Shown here piece by piece: positions 12,531-26,229 of a stretch of 64,000 nt of DNA. The position numbers and the translations under genes were made by a program. The notes under the pieces were generated by a model that was not told the DNA's origin, did not search any database, and was given only the letters and a program-made list of their open reading frames with translations. The DNA is taken from the NCBI GenBank assembly GCA_013397115.1, contig VWZW01004130.1, forward strand, positions 66,215-130,214, read 5' to 3'. The DNA comes from Edolisoma coerulescens. Its lineage: Eukaryota; Chordata; Aves; Passeriformes; Campephagidae. Within the stretch, counting starts at the first letter, position 1; each line of letters begins with the position of its first letter.

Positions 12531-14984
12531 TTATTTATATTTAGTACTATATTAAAGCACAAATAGCCTGGATGATTTCAGAACACTTTATAAATGCAGA
12601 CCCTTCACATGGGCGTGAGGAAGAGAGTGGGAATAGAAGCTCTGGTGCTATTTCAGGACAGCAGGAAGATCGTGGCTTTCTCCTGTGACTGGACTGCTCA
12701 GCCAGCCATACAAAGCCTTCTCTGTCTTAAGTCTTCTCCCAAGTCCTCTTTTCTAAGCTGTGTTGTTGCTGATACTCTTCTAGTATTTTTATTTCAACAT
12801 CTGGAGGGAGATATTGAGAATATACTGATATTCTGTCCAGGACAACCTTTTTTTATGCCCCAGGTGGACACTACACAGGATGTAGCTATGCATGTATTCA
12901 TTTATCCAGCTGCAACAGCTATGAATGGATTTGTCTCTTGACTGTTTATTCCCCAACTTGGAAAGGTGTTAACGACTTGAGGTCAGGTAACAACCAGCGC
13001 AGTGCTGAACACGAGGTGTTTCAGAAGAAAGAATGAGAAATGGTGTATGGAGTGACTGACTTTTACAATGGGCAAGTTCAAAATCTGGCTAGCACGAGAG
13101 CGCATATATCATGAAACATGGTCATTAAAAGATATCTAAGTAGCGAAACTGGAATTTCTCCTTGTAATTTCTTCTGTTATCTCAGTTGATGACTTTTCTG
13201 GAAACCATTCCTTCATAATTCTTGTTCCTTGGGTATGTTTAACTGTTTTCTCTGTCAGAAAGAAGCACTGAAGTCTAGTACACCACTGTTTTACTGTGAA
13301 TTAGTTGAAAAAGACAATTTTCAATAAAACAGTTTTTTACATACTTATGGAATTCAGTGCTTGCTTTTTGCTTATTTCAGGGGTGAACAGAATGTTTCGA
13401 TGTTTGTTTTTTCATGGCTACTTTATCCTTTTCTCTGTTTAATAAGGAACATTTGTGGTTAAGGGGCCCAATGCCACCATTCTTTTACCACAAACCACTA
13501 AACTAGTACGGAGGTCAGCTGGAAAATTTTAAAATACTAATTTTAGCATTCTGTTGTCTTGGGAAAGTGAATAAATACCCACTTTTATTTAACTGAAATT
13601 AATTGTAAATACATATGAGAAAGTGAATGTGTGGTTAAAGTTGAAATCGGCATGCATCACTTAAGGTGGTGGCTTTAGAGCTTGCGTGCATTTAAATGGT
13701 GTTAACAGAATTAATAGTTTCCCAAGAAATCAGATGTACCTATGTAATTAAAAATAAAATGTCAATGATTTCTATTTTTCCAGAGATGTATAGTCATTCA
13801 GATCTCACTGTGCATTTGCAAGCTTTGTGTTTCTGGAACACCTACCTCCATCTAGTTGATGCTGCCCATATCTGCACATACAGGAACACTTTTTTATCAC
13901 ACAAAGTAATGTGTGTTGGTTTTCCTAGTTTGACACCTGTCAGTACAGTCATCAGGATAAACAACAGTAGGTTTATTCATCTTATTTTCCTTTGTGGGAT
14001 GATCTTATTTGTGGGGGGGAAAAAGCTCGACTGAGTTGATTGACCCCAAATGTTTATCCTGACTCTCTCTGCAGCATTGTTTCACCAAGTCAGGTGTTCC
14101 CTGGCCTATTGGAAGGAAATCTTTGGTCTCCTCCTTCAGATTGTGTTTCTACATGTGGTTTGACAGAAAAGCTGAAAAGAGCAGAGTATTAGCATCTGAT
14201 GAGCAGAGATCTGTGCTTTTCACACCGACTACACCAGTAATCTGTTCCCTTCTTGCTTGCCCTTTATTCATTGTTTTTCTTCATCTTTTGTAAGAATGTA
14301 GCTGTATGTTATTTCAGGAGCCTTGGTATGTTTGTCCAGAAGGCATACCACAATAAGACCCCATCATTATGTTGATGATAGAAAATAAGAGTTAAGACTT
14401 ATTTTTTTTTCAATAATCAGCCATTTCCTTTTATAAATATCTGTTCTGGTTTGCTATCAAAGGCAGTTTGGGCTGAAGACTGAAAAAATTCTACATTCTC
14501 TGAAATGTAATGATGCCTAGGGATTTGGGGTATGGGGTTAAACAGGGGAGTACAGCCTTGCATTGAACAATAGAGTGAATTATTCCAATTGAAAAATGTT
14601 ACTGTTGTGGAGATAAAGAGGAACATTGACATGGTCCACCATAAGTGATCAATGGCAAAATGTTTCTTCACCTTCCTCCTTCTTGCTTTTGCTATGCAGT
14701 TAGATTATACAACACATTTATTAACGCCAGCCACCCCAGTTCTTTTCCTCAGTGGAATCGTGCCTGTGATGGATTTTAGCCATGAGGTGTGGGGATTTGA
14801 AATTAAGAGCTTTTTTTGTAGAAATCCGGGTCTTGCTCAGTTGTTAGGTTGGGCGATATCATAATTTCATCACTGGGGAGCTGACTGGGAAAGCCTCTGT
14901 GAGTGCCAGCTTCTTGAGCACTTGACTGATTGATTCCTCAGGAGTTTGCTGGACTGTGAATTAAATTGTTGATTGGAAGGGAAG

Positions 14985-15023
14985 ATAGCAGCATTTTTCT
15001 CACAATAGCAGCATTTTTCCACA
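14985..15023. repeat. Two-copy tandem duplication of about 20 bp
   Basis: The unit at 14985-15004 (begins ATAGCAGCATTTTT) recurs immediately at 15005-15023 with one base missing near the end. Confidence 0.9.
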
Positions 15024-15405
15024 ATGACCTTGCCCACTTGGGACCTGGCATCCCTGCTGCTACCAGAAATGAAATGCCAGTAGTATTTTCCCATGAATGG
15101 AAGCTTTGAATGCCCACTATTCTGTACATTTTCCTGGGGCTCAGCATTCAGAGACACAGATCCTGCTGGCCTCAAAAATGAGCTGCTCTTTTCTACTGCT
15201 TGACCTTGAGAAATCTAGTCATCGCTATGGTTGGGCTGTTTGCTGCAATGCCAAAAGTTTTCTACCCAAATGGCTGATTTTGAACTTGTGTTCAAGACTG
15301 TGTACAGAAACCCTCTAAATATGGGTCCTACTACCTGCCCTTTGGGAGGGACTTGGGTAAAGCAAATTACTGCAGGAAAAAACTGCAGCAATGTTATGGG
15401 GTTTG

Positions 15406-15431
15406 TTTTTTTTTTTTGTTTTTTTTTTTTT
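15406..15431. repeat. Interrupted poly-T tract
   Basis: Two T runs of 12 and 13 separated by one G. Confidence 0.9.
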
Positions 15432-16319
15432 AAAGGGAGGAGACTTAAAAATTTGGGAGGAGAAGACTGTATGGGAAGTCTGCAAATGACAAACAGCGTA
15501 AGCTATTTACTTCAAAGCATAAGGACAGCATTTTCTGGTAGCTACCACACACGCCATTAAAAGACAAGCTTGTGTACTTCATAGTGTTTAAATGGAACTG
15601 CAAATAGCCATGAAAAGGGAAGGTAAGGCTTTGGATAGTGTGTCTGAGCACAGGAGGGAGAAAAAAAAATCCTTACTGCCTTTTTTTACTTCTTTTTTTG
15701 ATGTTGATCTTCTTTCATGATGGACATAAAAAATCTGTCAAGTGAGGTATAGCATGTTTTATATATAAAATGCAGTGGACTAAAAATACAATTTGAAAAG
15801 GTGTTGTGAATCTACTTCTAGGCCTGGTCACGCTGTACAGGTGCCAGCACACTGGGAGTTGCCTGCATGCTTGCTTGTTGGCTGGGGTGTAGCCTGTGTA
15901 TCTCCTTGTGCACCTTGCAGTAGCATTCTGGAGCAATTTAGTAGTACATTGGGTGAAGGCAGTTATAGCCAAAGGAGTACTGTAAACAGAGGAACAACAT
16001 GCTGGGATTATTTAAAGATTGAGCCATTTGCCATGTAGTCGGATCCAGATTTTCAGTAATGGGTAGGGAGAAGGAAGGCCATTGGAAAGGCAGGAATTCA
16101 GACATTCATGTGTACGTGAGGTGATCCGCTCATGCAGGCATTATGACAGAAACTGGCAGGCGTAGCCATAATTCTGTACTGGGGATGGCACCCTTGCGTC
16201 ACCTTTGCATTACTGTCCCAGTTCCCTGCAGAAGATAGGCAGTCCTTTCTGCAGCATGTAAAACTTGGCTTTTCTTGCTGCAGCCATGCTGGGGATCTGA
16301 AATTGATGAATCAGTGTTG

Positions 16320-16347
16320 ATCTGATTAATTGCCATCTGATTAATTG
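16320..16347. repeat. Two-copy direct repeat with TAATTG cores
   Basis: ATCTGATTAATTG occurs at 16320-16332 and again at 16335-16347, separated by two bases. Each copy holds a TAATTG homeodomain-like core. Confidence 0.9.
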
Positions 16348-18476
16348 TTTGCCCCATGAGATCCTGGAATAAGCCTGTGTTCAGGCAGTTGCTATCATGT
16401 GCAGTTCAGTATCTTGAATCTTCCTTCCATCCCTAACCTACATCCCTGTGCCAGGGAGTTGGGTGCTTCAAGCTGATGCAAGGAGCATTTCTCTCAAATT
16501 GATGCACAGGGACCGTGCATGATTTGAGATGGTGTAGTCTAAAGGCAGGGTGGCAGAGGAGCTCTGAATGAGGCGGAGAGAGCAGGCTGGATGGCGAGCA
16601 CCTGTATCAAGGCATGGCTGAGATTACAGGCTGGGCGTGATACAGTACTGCCGCCTTGTCTCTGGGCAGCTAACGCTTCTGTGATGGAGAACTGGTCAGC
16701 CAGCATGCCTGGGTATGTGGTATGATTCTTGCATTAGATGGGCAGAGTCTAGCTTGGCTGTTTCCATCACAGCAAAGTTGAATTGAGAAACCTACCCTTC
16801 ACTTTGAGTTTCGTGTGGTGGTAAACATCAACTGGCCTGTGGTACCACTGCCTTTTTGCTAAAGCCGTTCAAACCTGTGTAAACTACGGAAACAACTTGC
16901 CCTGAACTCCCTCAGTGGTGTTTTTTATTAACACTGAAAAAATCTTTCAGTTTTGGATAGATTTTAAGGCAAAGAAGCCCTGCCTTATGATCAGCCTCCA
17001 GTACAGCAAGCCAAAGAAATGTACTCAATGATCATTTTGGTATTGAGGCGTATAATCAGCGTATTCTCTGCTATGTGCTTTTTGCTCAGTCCATGATTAT
17101 TTTGATGTCATGCCATGCTCAGAGTGGTGATCTTTGATTATTTCTTTTTGATTTGTCTCCTCCTACAGGAATCACAGCAAACCTGAAAATAAAGTAGCCC
17201 TCTGTGTGTAAGCATTTTTAAAATGTCTAAATTTAAATAAAGACTTGATTTGCATATTGTTTGAAGAAAATTGCTTGGACCTGGCAATTGCAAATTACCA
17301 AAGTATTAGGAGATGCTGTCTTTCAAAAACAAAATTAAAGTGTTTTATAGCAGCAATTAAATTTGATTTTATGATATAATGTTTAATTACGTCATTACTC
17401 TCTTTCTATCAAAAAAGCAGTGATAGAAGTAGAATATATTCAGCTGAATGGAGGAGAGAAAAGAGATGTAATTTGGAAAGAGATGTTGTTCAAAGATGGA
17501 TAGAAATCACTCTTGCAAGATATTTTCTTTATTGTTTGGTGGCTCACATGGCTAAGTGGTTGAAAAATTGTCCAAAATCAATTATGACTATTACATAAGA
17601 GTACCACACCCAGTATAAGCAGTTTTAATGAATAAACAGTGACTCAGAAATGGTAGACATAGTTTGAAGATGTAATATCTTAGGGTGGGATTCACTTTGT
17701 CTTACTTAGGTTCTTGAAAGCCAGGGAAGTCTGAGCCAGTCTATGTCTTTGCATTTTTTTAATGATACCTAGTTCCTGGGTAGGCTTTCGTAGTTACAGC
17801 TGAGCTTGAAGCTCTGCACTGGGTGTAAGCCAGATGAAAGTCCATGATGAGAAAAGTCCTCAGTCTCTGTACAAAAGCAGATTTTAAAATGGAGCACTTA
17901 CTTCTGTGACATCAACAAATTCAAGTTGTTGTGCAACTTGGAAAACATTTTGGTTTCAAGTACCAATGTTAAATTGTTCTTTGAGAATACCTTCTAATTA
18001 CTTAATTATTAGTTATCCTTTGAAAGTCAGTATTAATGAAACCTAACTTGGCAGAACCAATGCTTTTATTTTAATATCAACAAACCACATAGTTGTCAAA
18101 ATCAGTGGGTCACAAGATTGGTCTGACAGCTCCATCCTGTATAGCAAATCAGTGTTGATTGCTGCACCAGCTGCACAAATAACTTAGTCAAAATGCTTCC
18201 AGTGTAATGTCCTCTAATGTAATTTTAAGAGGTCTGTAAGTCTAATAGAGGCATTTACAGCCTGTACTCAAATTGGACTCAAATTGAAATTCCTGTTCAA
18301 GGAAACAGGATTATGCTGTAATATAACATACTACTGCAGCATGACATTCTTGTGTTCTGGAGGGGCTGCTCTGAAGTTTAACTTGTCTTCAGTTCTTCAG
18401 TGGCACATGCTCCTTGTCTTCCTGGGAATAATTTTTGAGGAGTGTGGGCCTTAGCTACATACTGCAATTCCAAGAC

Positions 18477-18487
18477 TTTTTTTTTCT

Positions 18488-18519
<32 letters not shown>

Positions 18520-18523
18520 TTTT
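18477..18523. repeat. Long poly-T tract
   Basis: A 47-base tract containing 45 T with two C interruptions (18486 and 18500). The lysine-rich - strand frame across it is an artefact of the tract. It could be a slippage-expanded run or an old antisense poly-A tail, but no retroposon body was recognised beside it. Confidence 0.95.
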
Positions 18524-20562
18524 CTTAAGAAAAAAGAGAAGAATTTCACTGTGAAGGTTGTTCGTGGATATAGAAGACACTGCAGGTTTGGGATGGGCCC
18601 AACTCTTGTTGAAGGAAACATCTCATCATCTCTTGCATGCATGGCTTGCCAGTAAACTCTCTATAAACCCAAGCATGTCAACTGTGTAGTCCTGTAGATG
18701 TCAGTGACAACTCCAAAATAAGAACAACTTTGGGTTTCTTAAGAATTGCTTGGAGTTTGAAACATAGCCAAAAAGCTAGAGCCAAGTCCTACAGCCCTTA
18801 TTACAGTACAGTTCTAATGTATGACATGCAAATGTCAAATTTCTAATTTGCAGAATGAAGGGCATAATTTTCAACTAGGTATTCCTGTTTCCCATATTCC
18901 CTAAAACCTAGGGAACACATATATTTATTTTTAAAGTTTCAGTGCTGCTATGCTACACTGGCTAGTTTCCTCAAAATTATTATCACTAAATATACAATTT
19001 TGGAAGTAAAATCCCATACCATATTTGAGATAAGGGTAAGTTTCAGATTCTGTGTTTATAAGTGATTATTGATAATTATATTATTAAGATACAACTTCTC
19101 CTTTTTTGTAGGAATAGACTGTTATATGAATATTGTATAAAGTGCAGTTCTCCTAGGGGGATCACTATCATCCTTTCTTTCCCTGAATTTTGAATTTTTT
19201 CTTATCTTGAGTTGTTATGCTATCATTCATTTTCTGTCACTATTTGTTACATTTTATAAAAAACCTTAAACACAAAAGAAGATTTTTGTAATACCTAATT
19301 TTCTTTTCAATAGGAAGATTGAACTTAGAGCATTTAAATGAAAAGAAAACCTATGTTAAAGCTAATTACTTAAACTGTAGGATTTCTGGTGTTACTGTAC
19401 ATCCTTCTTGGAATTTAGAAAAAAATAATAGGGTGATAGTAACAGATCCTAAAAGAGCTCCATCCTTTCCTTTGCTCTTTTTACCAAGCACAACTCATTT
19501 TTTTCAGTACTAATTTCCTTAATTACTATGGTAACCAGTAGCTTTGCTCTGGATGCATGCAGGTTCCACAGCATTTTAGCTGTGTGCCTGAAGTCCTGCC
19601 CGGGATTGAGGATGGTCAGGATCCCCAAAGGGCAGTTCATAATTAGCTGGTGGCTGAACATGGTGACCTCTAAGCTGAAATAAATACCATTCCTAGTATT
19701 TGATTTCTGTTCCCAACAGGCATAAAACCTCTCTTTTGGACTAATGGCAGAATAATATGTCATTTTTTGACTTGCATGTGGGTTATTAATCTGGGCGTTT
19801 AGAAGAAATCTGCCAAATTTGGTCCCTTCAGGGAATGTAGGCAGAGGCGGGATCTAGTAGTGGCTCCAAGTGAGTATAGGGCTTGAGCAAATGCTTTATT
19901 TTTGGGGGTTTTGGGGTCTTTATGGAAAACTACTTTGCTGAAAACTTGTAGGCACTTCCTTTGGTTTTGGATATCCTAAGTCCTTTATGAGACATTTTTC
20001 TTGTTCACTGCTTTTTCACTCTGAATATACAAAGGAGTCCCATTAGTATAGTCCTGCCACTTGCCAAGTAATGGGAATTGATGTGCACGTGGTAATGCAG
20101 ACTTGGAGTGGTTCTTTAGTCACACTGCCTCAGGTGCAAGTGGCACGAAGAAAACCCGCTATTAAAATACTTCATGCTAGGTATCATGGGTATACACGCT
20201 GCAACATGAAGTAGGAGATAAAAGACTTTCTTTCTCTTTTGCATTTCTGTTTGAAATTTATTTTATGCTTTTCAATGTGACTTGTATTGCGTTAGAAAAT
20301 AGTAAGTATTCCCACAGTATTTAGCTGAAGATTGACTTACACTAGAGGAAACTATTTTAAGATGTTTGATCTGACTTCTTTTGAGGCATAAAGAACTGGC
20401 TTGCTTCTTTTGAAATTAATGTAAGAAAACAATAGTATGAACTAAGTGTTAAATCAGGGTTTGTTGGTTTGTTGGGTGTTTTTTAACTACTACTATGATT
20501 CTCTTGCTAGTCCTGATTCTGTGTGTGTGTGTCCAATTAAGTCTCAACTCTTATTCTTATAG

Positions 20563-20633
20563 GCAGTTACTGGGCAAAGCTTTGGAACTGAAGACTTTCG
20601 AGCAGCTCTAGAAAATGGAGTCCTGTTGTGCGA
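20563..20633 (+). CDS. LMO7: LMO7 internal coding exon, first part of the CH domain
   Basis: This 71-nt exon encodes AVTGQSFGTEDFRAALENGV followed by LLC, plus two bases (GA) of a split codon. The preceding sequence is a pyrimidine-rich tract ending in TATAG, and the exon is followed by the donor GTGAGT. It starts in phase 0 and ends in phase 2; joining to the exon at 23726 completes an Asp codon. The residues match the segment of the LMO7 CH domain just after its first helix. In other vertebrate LMO7 proteins the same exon border falls just before the AVT residues. The CH domain lies near the N terminus of LMO7, a large scaffold with CH, PDZ and LIM domains that is linked to adherens junctions and actin. 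The paralogue LIMCH1 is the main alternative, but the downstream exons favour LMO7. The exon carrying the first CH helix was not found upstream in this window. Confidence 0.93.
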
Positions 20634-23600
20634 GTGAGTAGTGACTTACCTATATAAAAACCCTTCAGGTTAACGTCAGCTGACCTCTTTCCTTCCTGGC
20701 CTCTGAATTTTTTTTTTTTAAGTACCAAAAGTATTTTGTAGTAAATAATTTTAATTTTTTTTTTTTTAACGCTTGTTTGTCATGGGAAGTAAAAGCGGCT
20801 TTCGGACGTTTTTATTTCCAGATCCATGTGTTCTGTGTGTTGTCCCACTTCTTTGTGTGATACTGAGAGAATTGTGCTGTTGTTGGTTGATTATATTGGG
20901 TTTGGTTATAATCTCTGGGCTTTCTCTTTAGCTTGTGCAAGGTGGTGCGGCCGTGACTGGGATCAAAGCACTGTTACCCCTATACCCACTGTTGTTGTGT
21001 GGGTTTGGAATTCTGTCCTCCATCCCCAGCCCTTGAGTGTTGGTTCTACAAATCCTGAAAGTACCTATTCCTACCACAGAACCTTACACTCAGCTTGTTT
21101 TGGAGCACTTTCTCTAAGAAGCTTCCTTGTGCTTATATGTTGTAGGCTTGGCAGTGATGAGACTTGCCTGGTTTCGTTGCTAGACTGAGTCAGAGGTCTA
21201 AAATGTCCATTCATCAGGTCTCATCCACATATCTGTAATTGGCTTTGTACTTACTGGAACAGGTTTCCAGGACTGGAAGTCGTGCTAATCCCTTAGTATT
21301 TTAAGGAACAGGAGTCATAAATGCCATTAGAACACCAGTGCAAGAGAAATCTCATTAGAGAACTACCTGGGATATTAAAAAAAAAAATACTACAAATCTC
21401 AGACCCACTCTAAAATCAGTTCAGCCAAGCTAACTTTCAGAAAATATTTATGAAAGGTCAGTTCTGAGTTTCTTTTCCTATACATAATTCTTTTCCTCTG
21501 TGAATAATACCATGTTTTCTGTCTTTTCCTTTATTTTTCTTTGGACCCTTTGCCCTTCCAGTCTTGTCTTGCTAGTTTCTTCTGAAGTTATCTGTGATAG
21601 GGGCCATTAATTAATTTTCAATAATATTATAGAGCTGGGTGCTGTATTTTCATTACTTATGTAATTTCATGTTAATGAGTGTGAATATGGTAATAAAAAT
21701 AATTTATACTTTTAAGATGCTATTTCTTCAGGTATGTGTTTAGTGGGATGTGTATATTGTGTTCAGATATAACTCATAAATAGTGGTTTTAAGAATTGGC
21801 CATTAACTGATACATCCTAATCCTCTGATATCTTCATTGTTGACGCTTACTTGGCAAGAGAATATGAGGCTCCATCTGCCAAAAGCAAATCAGTTATATT
21901 TATCTGTAATTAATAATAATGCAAGAAAAACATCCTATAATTTCTTCAGCTGAGCAGCTTGCCTTAGGAGGCATGCAACCTTCTTGAAAGCAAAACATGC
22001 CTCATTATGGTTTACTAAAATAGCTGTTCTCCTGTGTCACAATTTTAAATTTGACATGCTTGAAGTCCAAGGAGGAGTGATTTTTCATAGAAGTTCTGTG
22101 GAAACAGGAAAGAGCAGATGGCAAAAATTTGCAGATGTCCAATTTTCACCAAAGACAAGATCTCAAATAATTGAGACAAACTAGAAATCACATTGTCCAT
22201 TTCCTTGGTTCACCTGTGGCATGGCTAATTTAGGTGGATATATTATCTCTAGGGATTGTATATCTGACTTAAACTATAGCAGATAAGACCTCTACTTGCA
22301 CCACGTATTCCTATAGCATCCAGTCAGTTTGTTTGTCCTGCGCAATGACCAAGTGCACACATTGGCTGATTGATCAGTAGTTGACAAAATAAAGCCTTTT
22401 ACATTTTGCCAATTCTTGTGTGCATGCACTAGAGAAAGAAATTCACTAAAGTTTTTCTGGTCACATGCTTCATGTTCTTCAGTAAAATAAATCAAATAAA
22501 AATTATGCATTTGGAGGATTTAAAAATAAAAAAAGGAGAGGAGCACAAACTTTTTATTTATTCCACCTCAACAGGTCACTTTTTTGGGTGGGAAAAGTAA
22601 TCAAATGTGTCTTGTTTGCTAAATAACTTAGTGTAATTGAAAAATCTCAGGACCTGCAGCTCTTTTTTTTTTTTTCTGCCAATACTTAGAAATGGATCCT
22701 TCATTCCAGTGCATAGGGGTAAAGTGTTCTTCGTGTTTATTTTCCAAATACATTTTCTGCTTGGGCAAAAGATGCTTTTTCCGCACACAGAGTTTTAAAC
22801 TCCAGGTCTTGTCTCTGCACTGGTGTGGGTAGATCACAAAGCTGTGCTGATGCTTTGTGTGGGGTGAAGGATCTGGCCAGACAAGCAGCAACAAGAAGAG
22901 AGAGCATGTCCAAAAATCCTCAAAGCTATATGGGCAGTTGAAGTCTACAGGGTGTCCTGAGGTCCCGTTCTCCACTGACCTTGTGGTCTAGTGTGCAGTT
23001 TGGTGAACCACAATATTTCCCTGCCTCCATGATTGAAAACCTGGGGGTAAGCTTGCAAGGAGTCCTGTGCCTCATCCTCACTGCAGGATAAGGTGTGCAT
23101 TTGGACTTGTGTATTCAATAGTGATGTATTACTCTGTCCTGTCTTCTTAGCTTAATTATGGATTTTATGTGAAGAGTGTTATCAGGTACGGTCTCTTCTG
23201 ACTGAGATGGAAAATGACTTGTGCATGTAAATTATATGTGCCAAAAATGATTGCTGCACACAGCATACTGGGCTTGGTAGCATTATGAAAACCGAGTTTA
23301 TTTCTCACCCTTACAGGAATATTAGTGCTTTCACACTGAATTCTGGAAATCAATATTCTGGTACATTTTTGACATCTGCTCAGAACCTTTATGTGAAGAA
23401 AATCTTTAAATAGGAAATTTGAGTCCTATTAACATCACCACCCATGTAGTAGAAACACAGATCCTTTTCTGCCCACGCCTCCTCAGGCATTTTCTTTTCT
23501 TTCTCACTTTGCTGTTCCCAGAAATCTTTGTGTGTGACTTGTCTCATTTTTGCTTCTACAATCTGTTCTTGCTTGTCACTTCTTGGCAGTCTTAATAGGT

Positions 23601-23725
23601 TCAGCTCAAATTTGTTCAAATCATGTTAAGTTAGGACCATATGCAAAGTATTTCTTAATAAGCATTGGTGCTCATGCTTAAGTACAGTAAATTATGTAAC
23701 AGAAAATCATATGACTTTTTTTTAG
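20634..23725 (+). other. LMO7 intron between the first two recognised exons
   Basis: This 3,092-bp phase-2 intron runs from GTGAGT to a T-rich TTTAG acceptor. It is AT-rich with several T runs and holds no recognised gene or repeat family. The frame at 20826-21188 (120 codons) and other shorter ones show no recognisable domain. A tight pyrimidine-AG-GTATGT junction at about 21721-21737 is described in the findings as a possible recursive splice point. Confidence 0.85.
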
Positions 23726-23795
23726 TTTGATTAACAAGATCAAACCTGGCATTGTTAAGAAGATCAATCGTCTGCCAACTCCAATAGCTGGCTTG
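23726..23795 (+). CDS. LMO7: LMO7 internal coding exon, middle of the CH domain
   Basis: This 70-nt exon is flanked by a T-rich acceptor ending TTTAG and the donor GTAAGT. With GA carried over from the previous exon it reads DLINKIKPGIVKKINRLPTP and then IAGL, ending in phase 0. The signature N-K-I-K-P-G, K-K-I-N-R-L and T-P-I-A-G-L is shared by LMO7 and LIMCH1 CH domains, so this exon alone does not separate the two. No frameshift or stop is present. The intron before it is 3,092 bp and the one after it is 18,632 bp. The neighbouring exons fit in both order and phase. Confidence 0.94.
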
Positions 23796-26229
23796 GTAAG
23801 TAATGGCATTGAATCTAATATCTGGGGTATGAACCAAGTGATCTTTGTTTTTAAGGAGTTTTCAAAATTTTAGCTCCATTTTTATTTTTTGTTCAAAATT
23901 GTACTATTTCTATGTTGCCTTAGACCCCAAAGGATACTTAATCTGTCATTTGGATCTGTAACTTTAGTCATCCTGTCACTGCACGAAGCTGTGTCATCCC
24001 CAGATGTATCAAGCACTGGCTCCTGTGCACAAACCTCTGTAGCATTACTTGTCTCTATTTAAAGGCCACCATTCTATCTTACATTCAGAAGCCACTTCCA
24101 ATATCCCTTTCTTAGGGAATGGGCAGAGTAGGAAATGTTCTGTATAGTTAAAGTATTTTTAGAACCTGTTTCACTCCACCCACAGCAAAGCTTCAGTTGC
24201 ATTAAAATAACTTCAATGATGCAAAGATCTCTCTTCAGGCTTCAGCTGCGGGATTTGCCTATGTTTTGGCTGTAAATCACATTGCTGGGGGTAGAGTTGG
24301 GAGATGTATGTAATAATTTTCACAGGAAATGTAGAAGATTTTCTGTATGCTGTGTGGAAAATTTGCTTCCCAAAGACTAGGATAAGTTTTGTAGCCATTT
24401 AGCATCAGAAACCCTTTTGTGGGTAAATTAATTCAAAGAATTCCTTCATTTTTTTCACTCAGACAACCTTGTTGGCTATTCAATGTCACTTAGGGTATTG
24501 AGGCTATTTAGTCCTGTCATAAAAACTATTGGTCTCATATTAAAAGATCCAAGGTGAACAGGGACGTATGCATGATTCCTGTGACAAATGGAAGATCCCA
24601 CCTTGTGATAAATGTGCAAGCTTAACATTAGGGAAAATTACCTGGTTTCTTAGTTGGAGTAGAATGCAAAACTTCTCTAGATACTTTTATTTATATGTTT
24701 TAATGGGAGGAGCGAACAAAACATTGGCTTTTGCTGATCAACCATGTAGCTCGTTAGAGTATAAGTGTAGTTAATTTGGCTGGAGGTTATAAGATTAGGT
24801 TAAATTGCCATAAGTTGTTGCACAAGCTGAGAATGTGCATTTCCACATCAAATGAATGTAGAAAGTATTACTTGCCTTTGTCCCAGACAAGCTCAGGTAT
24901 TTAGGCTTGCAAATAAGACTGCTGCACATTCTTTTACTGTGAGGCATACAAAAAAAGAATTCAAATGAAACCAAAATAATTTTGGGGAGGACAGCACAGT
25001 TATTTGATCAGCAGTTTGATTGCCTACATGGCCTCTGAAGTAGCCATTAGATTCAAACCAGGAAACCATAAGCTAGATTTCATTTTTGTGGTGATTTAAG
25101 TGTTGTCTTGAATTATAACTGCAAGCACTCTTGTTTTTGTATGCATTTTTTATTTCTAGATGTAAAAATGCAGAGTATTCATTTGGTGTGTAGTTTTTGT
25201 CTTACTTGCAGTATATTATTGTTTCTTCGAGTTGTTTCTAGTTCCTACAAGTCTTCAAAAATAAAGGAAAGAGGCGGAAAGGTGAATGATTCTTGTAAAT
25301 TGGGATCACCCAGTGTTTTCTTGTTAAAATATGACTTAAAGATAGTAATTGACAGAGCTGTTTTGTGTTAACCTGTGGAAAAGGTCTTATATAAACACTT
25401 CTGTTTCAGAAGATGACCATTATGAAGGCCGTATTGGGATAGTTTCAGAAGATGGTGCCTATGGTGACTATAGTGGAAGACTGGTTTTCCCAGACTTGAG
25501 AGGAACCTTCTCAGTTATAACAGCTTTGAAGAGCCCAGGTTTCATCCCAGCATGTAAAACTCAAATTAAAAATTTGGGGGATTTGTGTTTATAAGAAAGC
25601 AGACATAGATACCTGACAGGCTCAGGATACTGTGGTTGAAAGATAGGATTTAGAGATAGAAAAAGCTTACTAGGGAATTAGGTGGTAGGCTTGCTTGACA
25701 TGTTCTGGAAATATTTTCGTTGCTTGTAGGTTGTTTCTCCCACGAATTTGCTTCTAATGTTTTCTGTGGCTTCATAAATATTATATATACTTCTGTGGCT
25801 CTCACTTCTGCTGTCTTCAATGCCTTTGAGTCTCATACTAATTGCTCCCCAGCAAGCCCTTATGAGATCTAGAAGTCTCTGTTGGAAGGGGGAATTTATG
25901 TTTCTCATTTTTCTCTCTTTTTTTCTCTCTTTTTTAATTAATTCAGATGGAAATTTTAATATTGAGAGATGGCAGTGGTTTTAAATGGCAGTGGTCTAAA
26001 ACATAAAGAGATCTGATCATGTTCTTTCTGCAGCTTCTTCATGTTCCTCTAGACTCATATCCTGAAGTCCATTTCCAAAACATTTTATGCATTCATTGTG
26101 CAATTAGCATCCATTTCTCTCCTGACTTTTCTGATTCAAAGGAAACGAACCCCCCATGGTTTTGAGAGTTTTGTGGCAGTCTGATTATCAGAAGGAAACA
26201 AACGCTTTGAAAGACATCTTGTTCCTCTT

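Larger units (their letters stand above)
1..20562 (+). other. LMO7 upstream intron (or 5' flank), no recognised exon
   Basis: This is about 20.5 kb of AT-rich sequence ahead of the first recognisable LMO7 exon. I found no exon with the start of the CH domain, so it is either an intron continuing beyond the window or partly 5' flank. All open frames here look like chance frames: many begin at non-ATG codons, and none shows a domain or a family resemblance. Visible contents are short A/T-rich microsatellites, a long T tract at 18.5 kb, a G-quadruplex motif at 9.28 kb, an 18-bp palindrome at 6.2 kb, an inverted repeat at 8.2 kb and short tandem duplications at 15.0 and 16.3 kb. No CR1 fragment was recognised in it. 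Confidence 0.7.

Noticed and set aside
18451..18642. Lysine-rich - strand frame
   Set aside because: Produced by the poly-T tract at 18477-18523.
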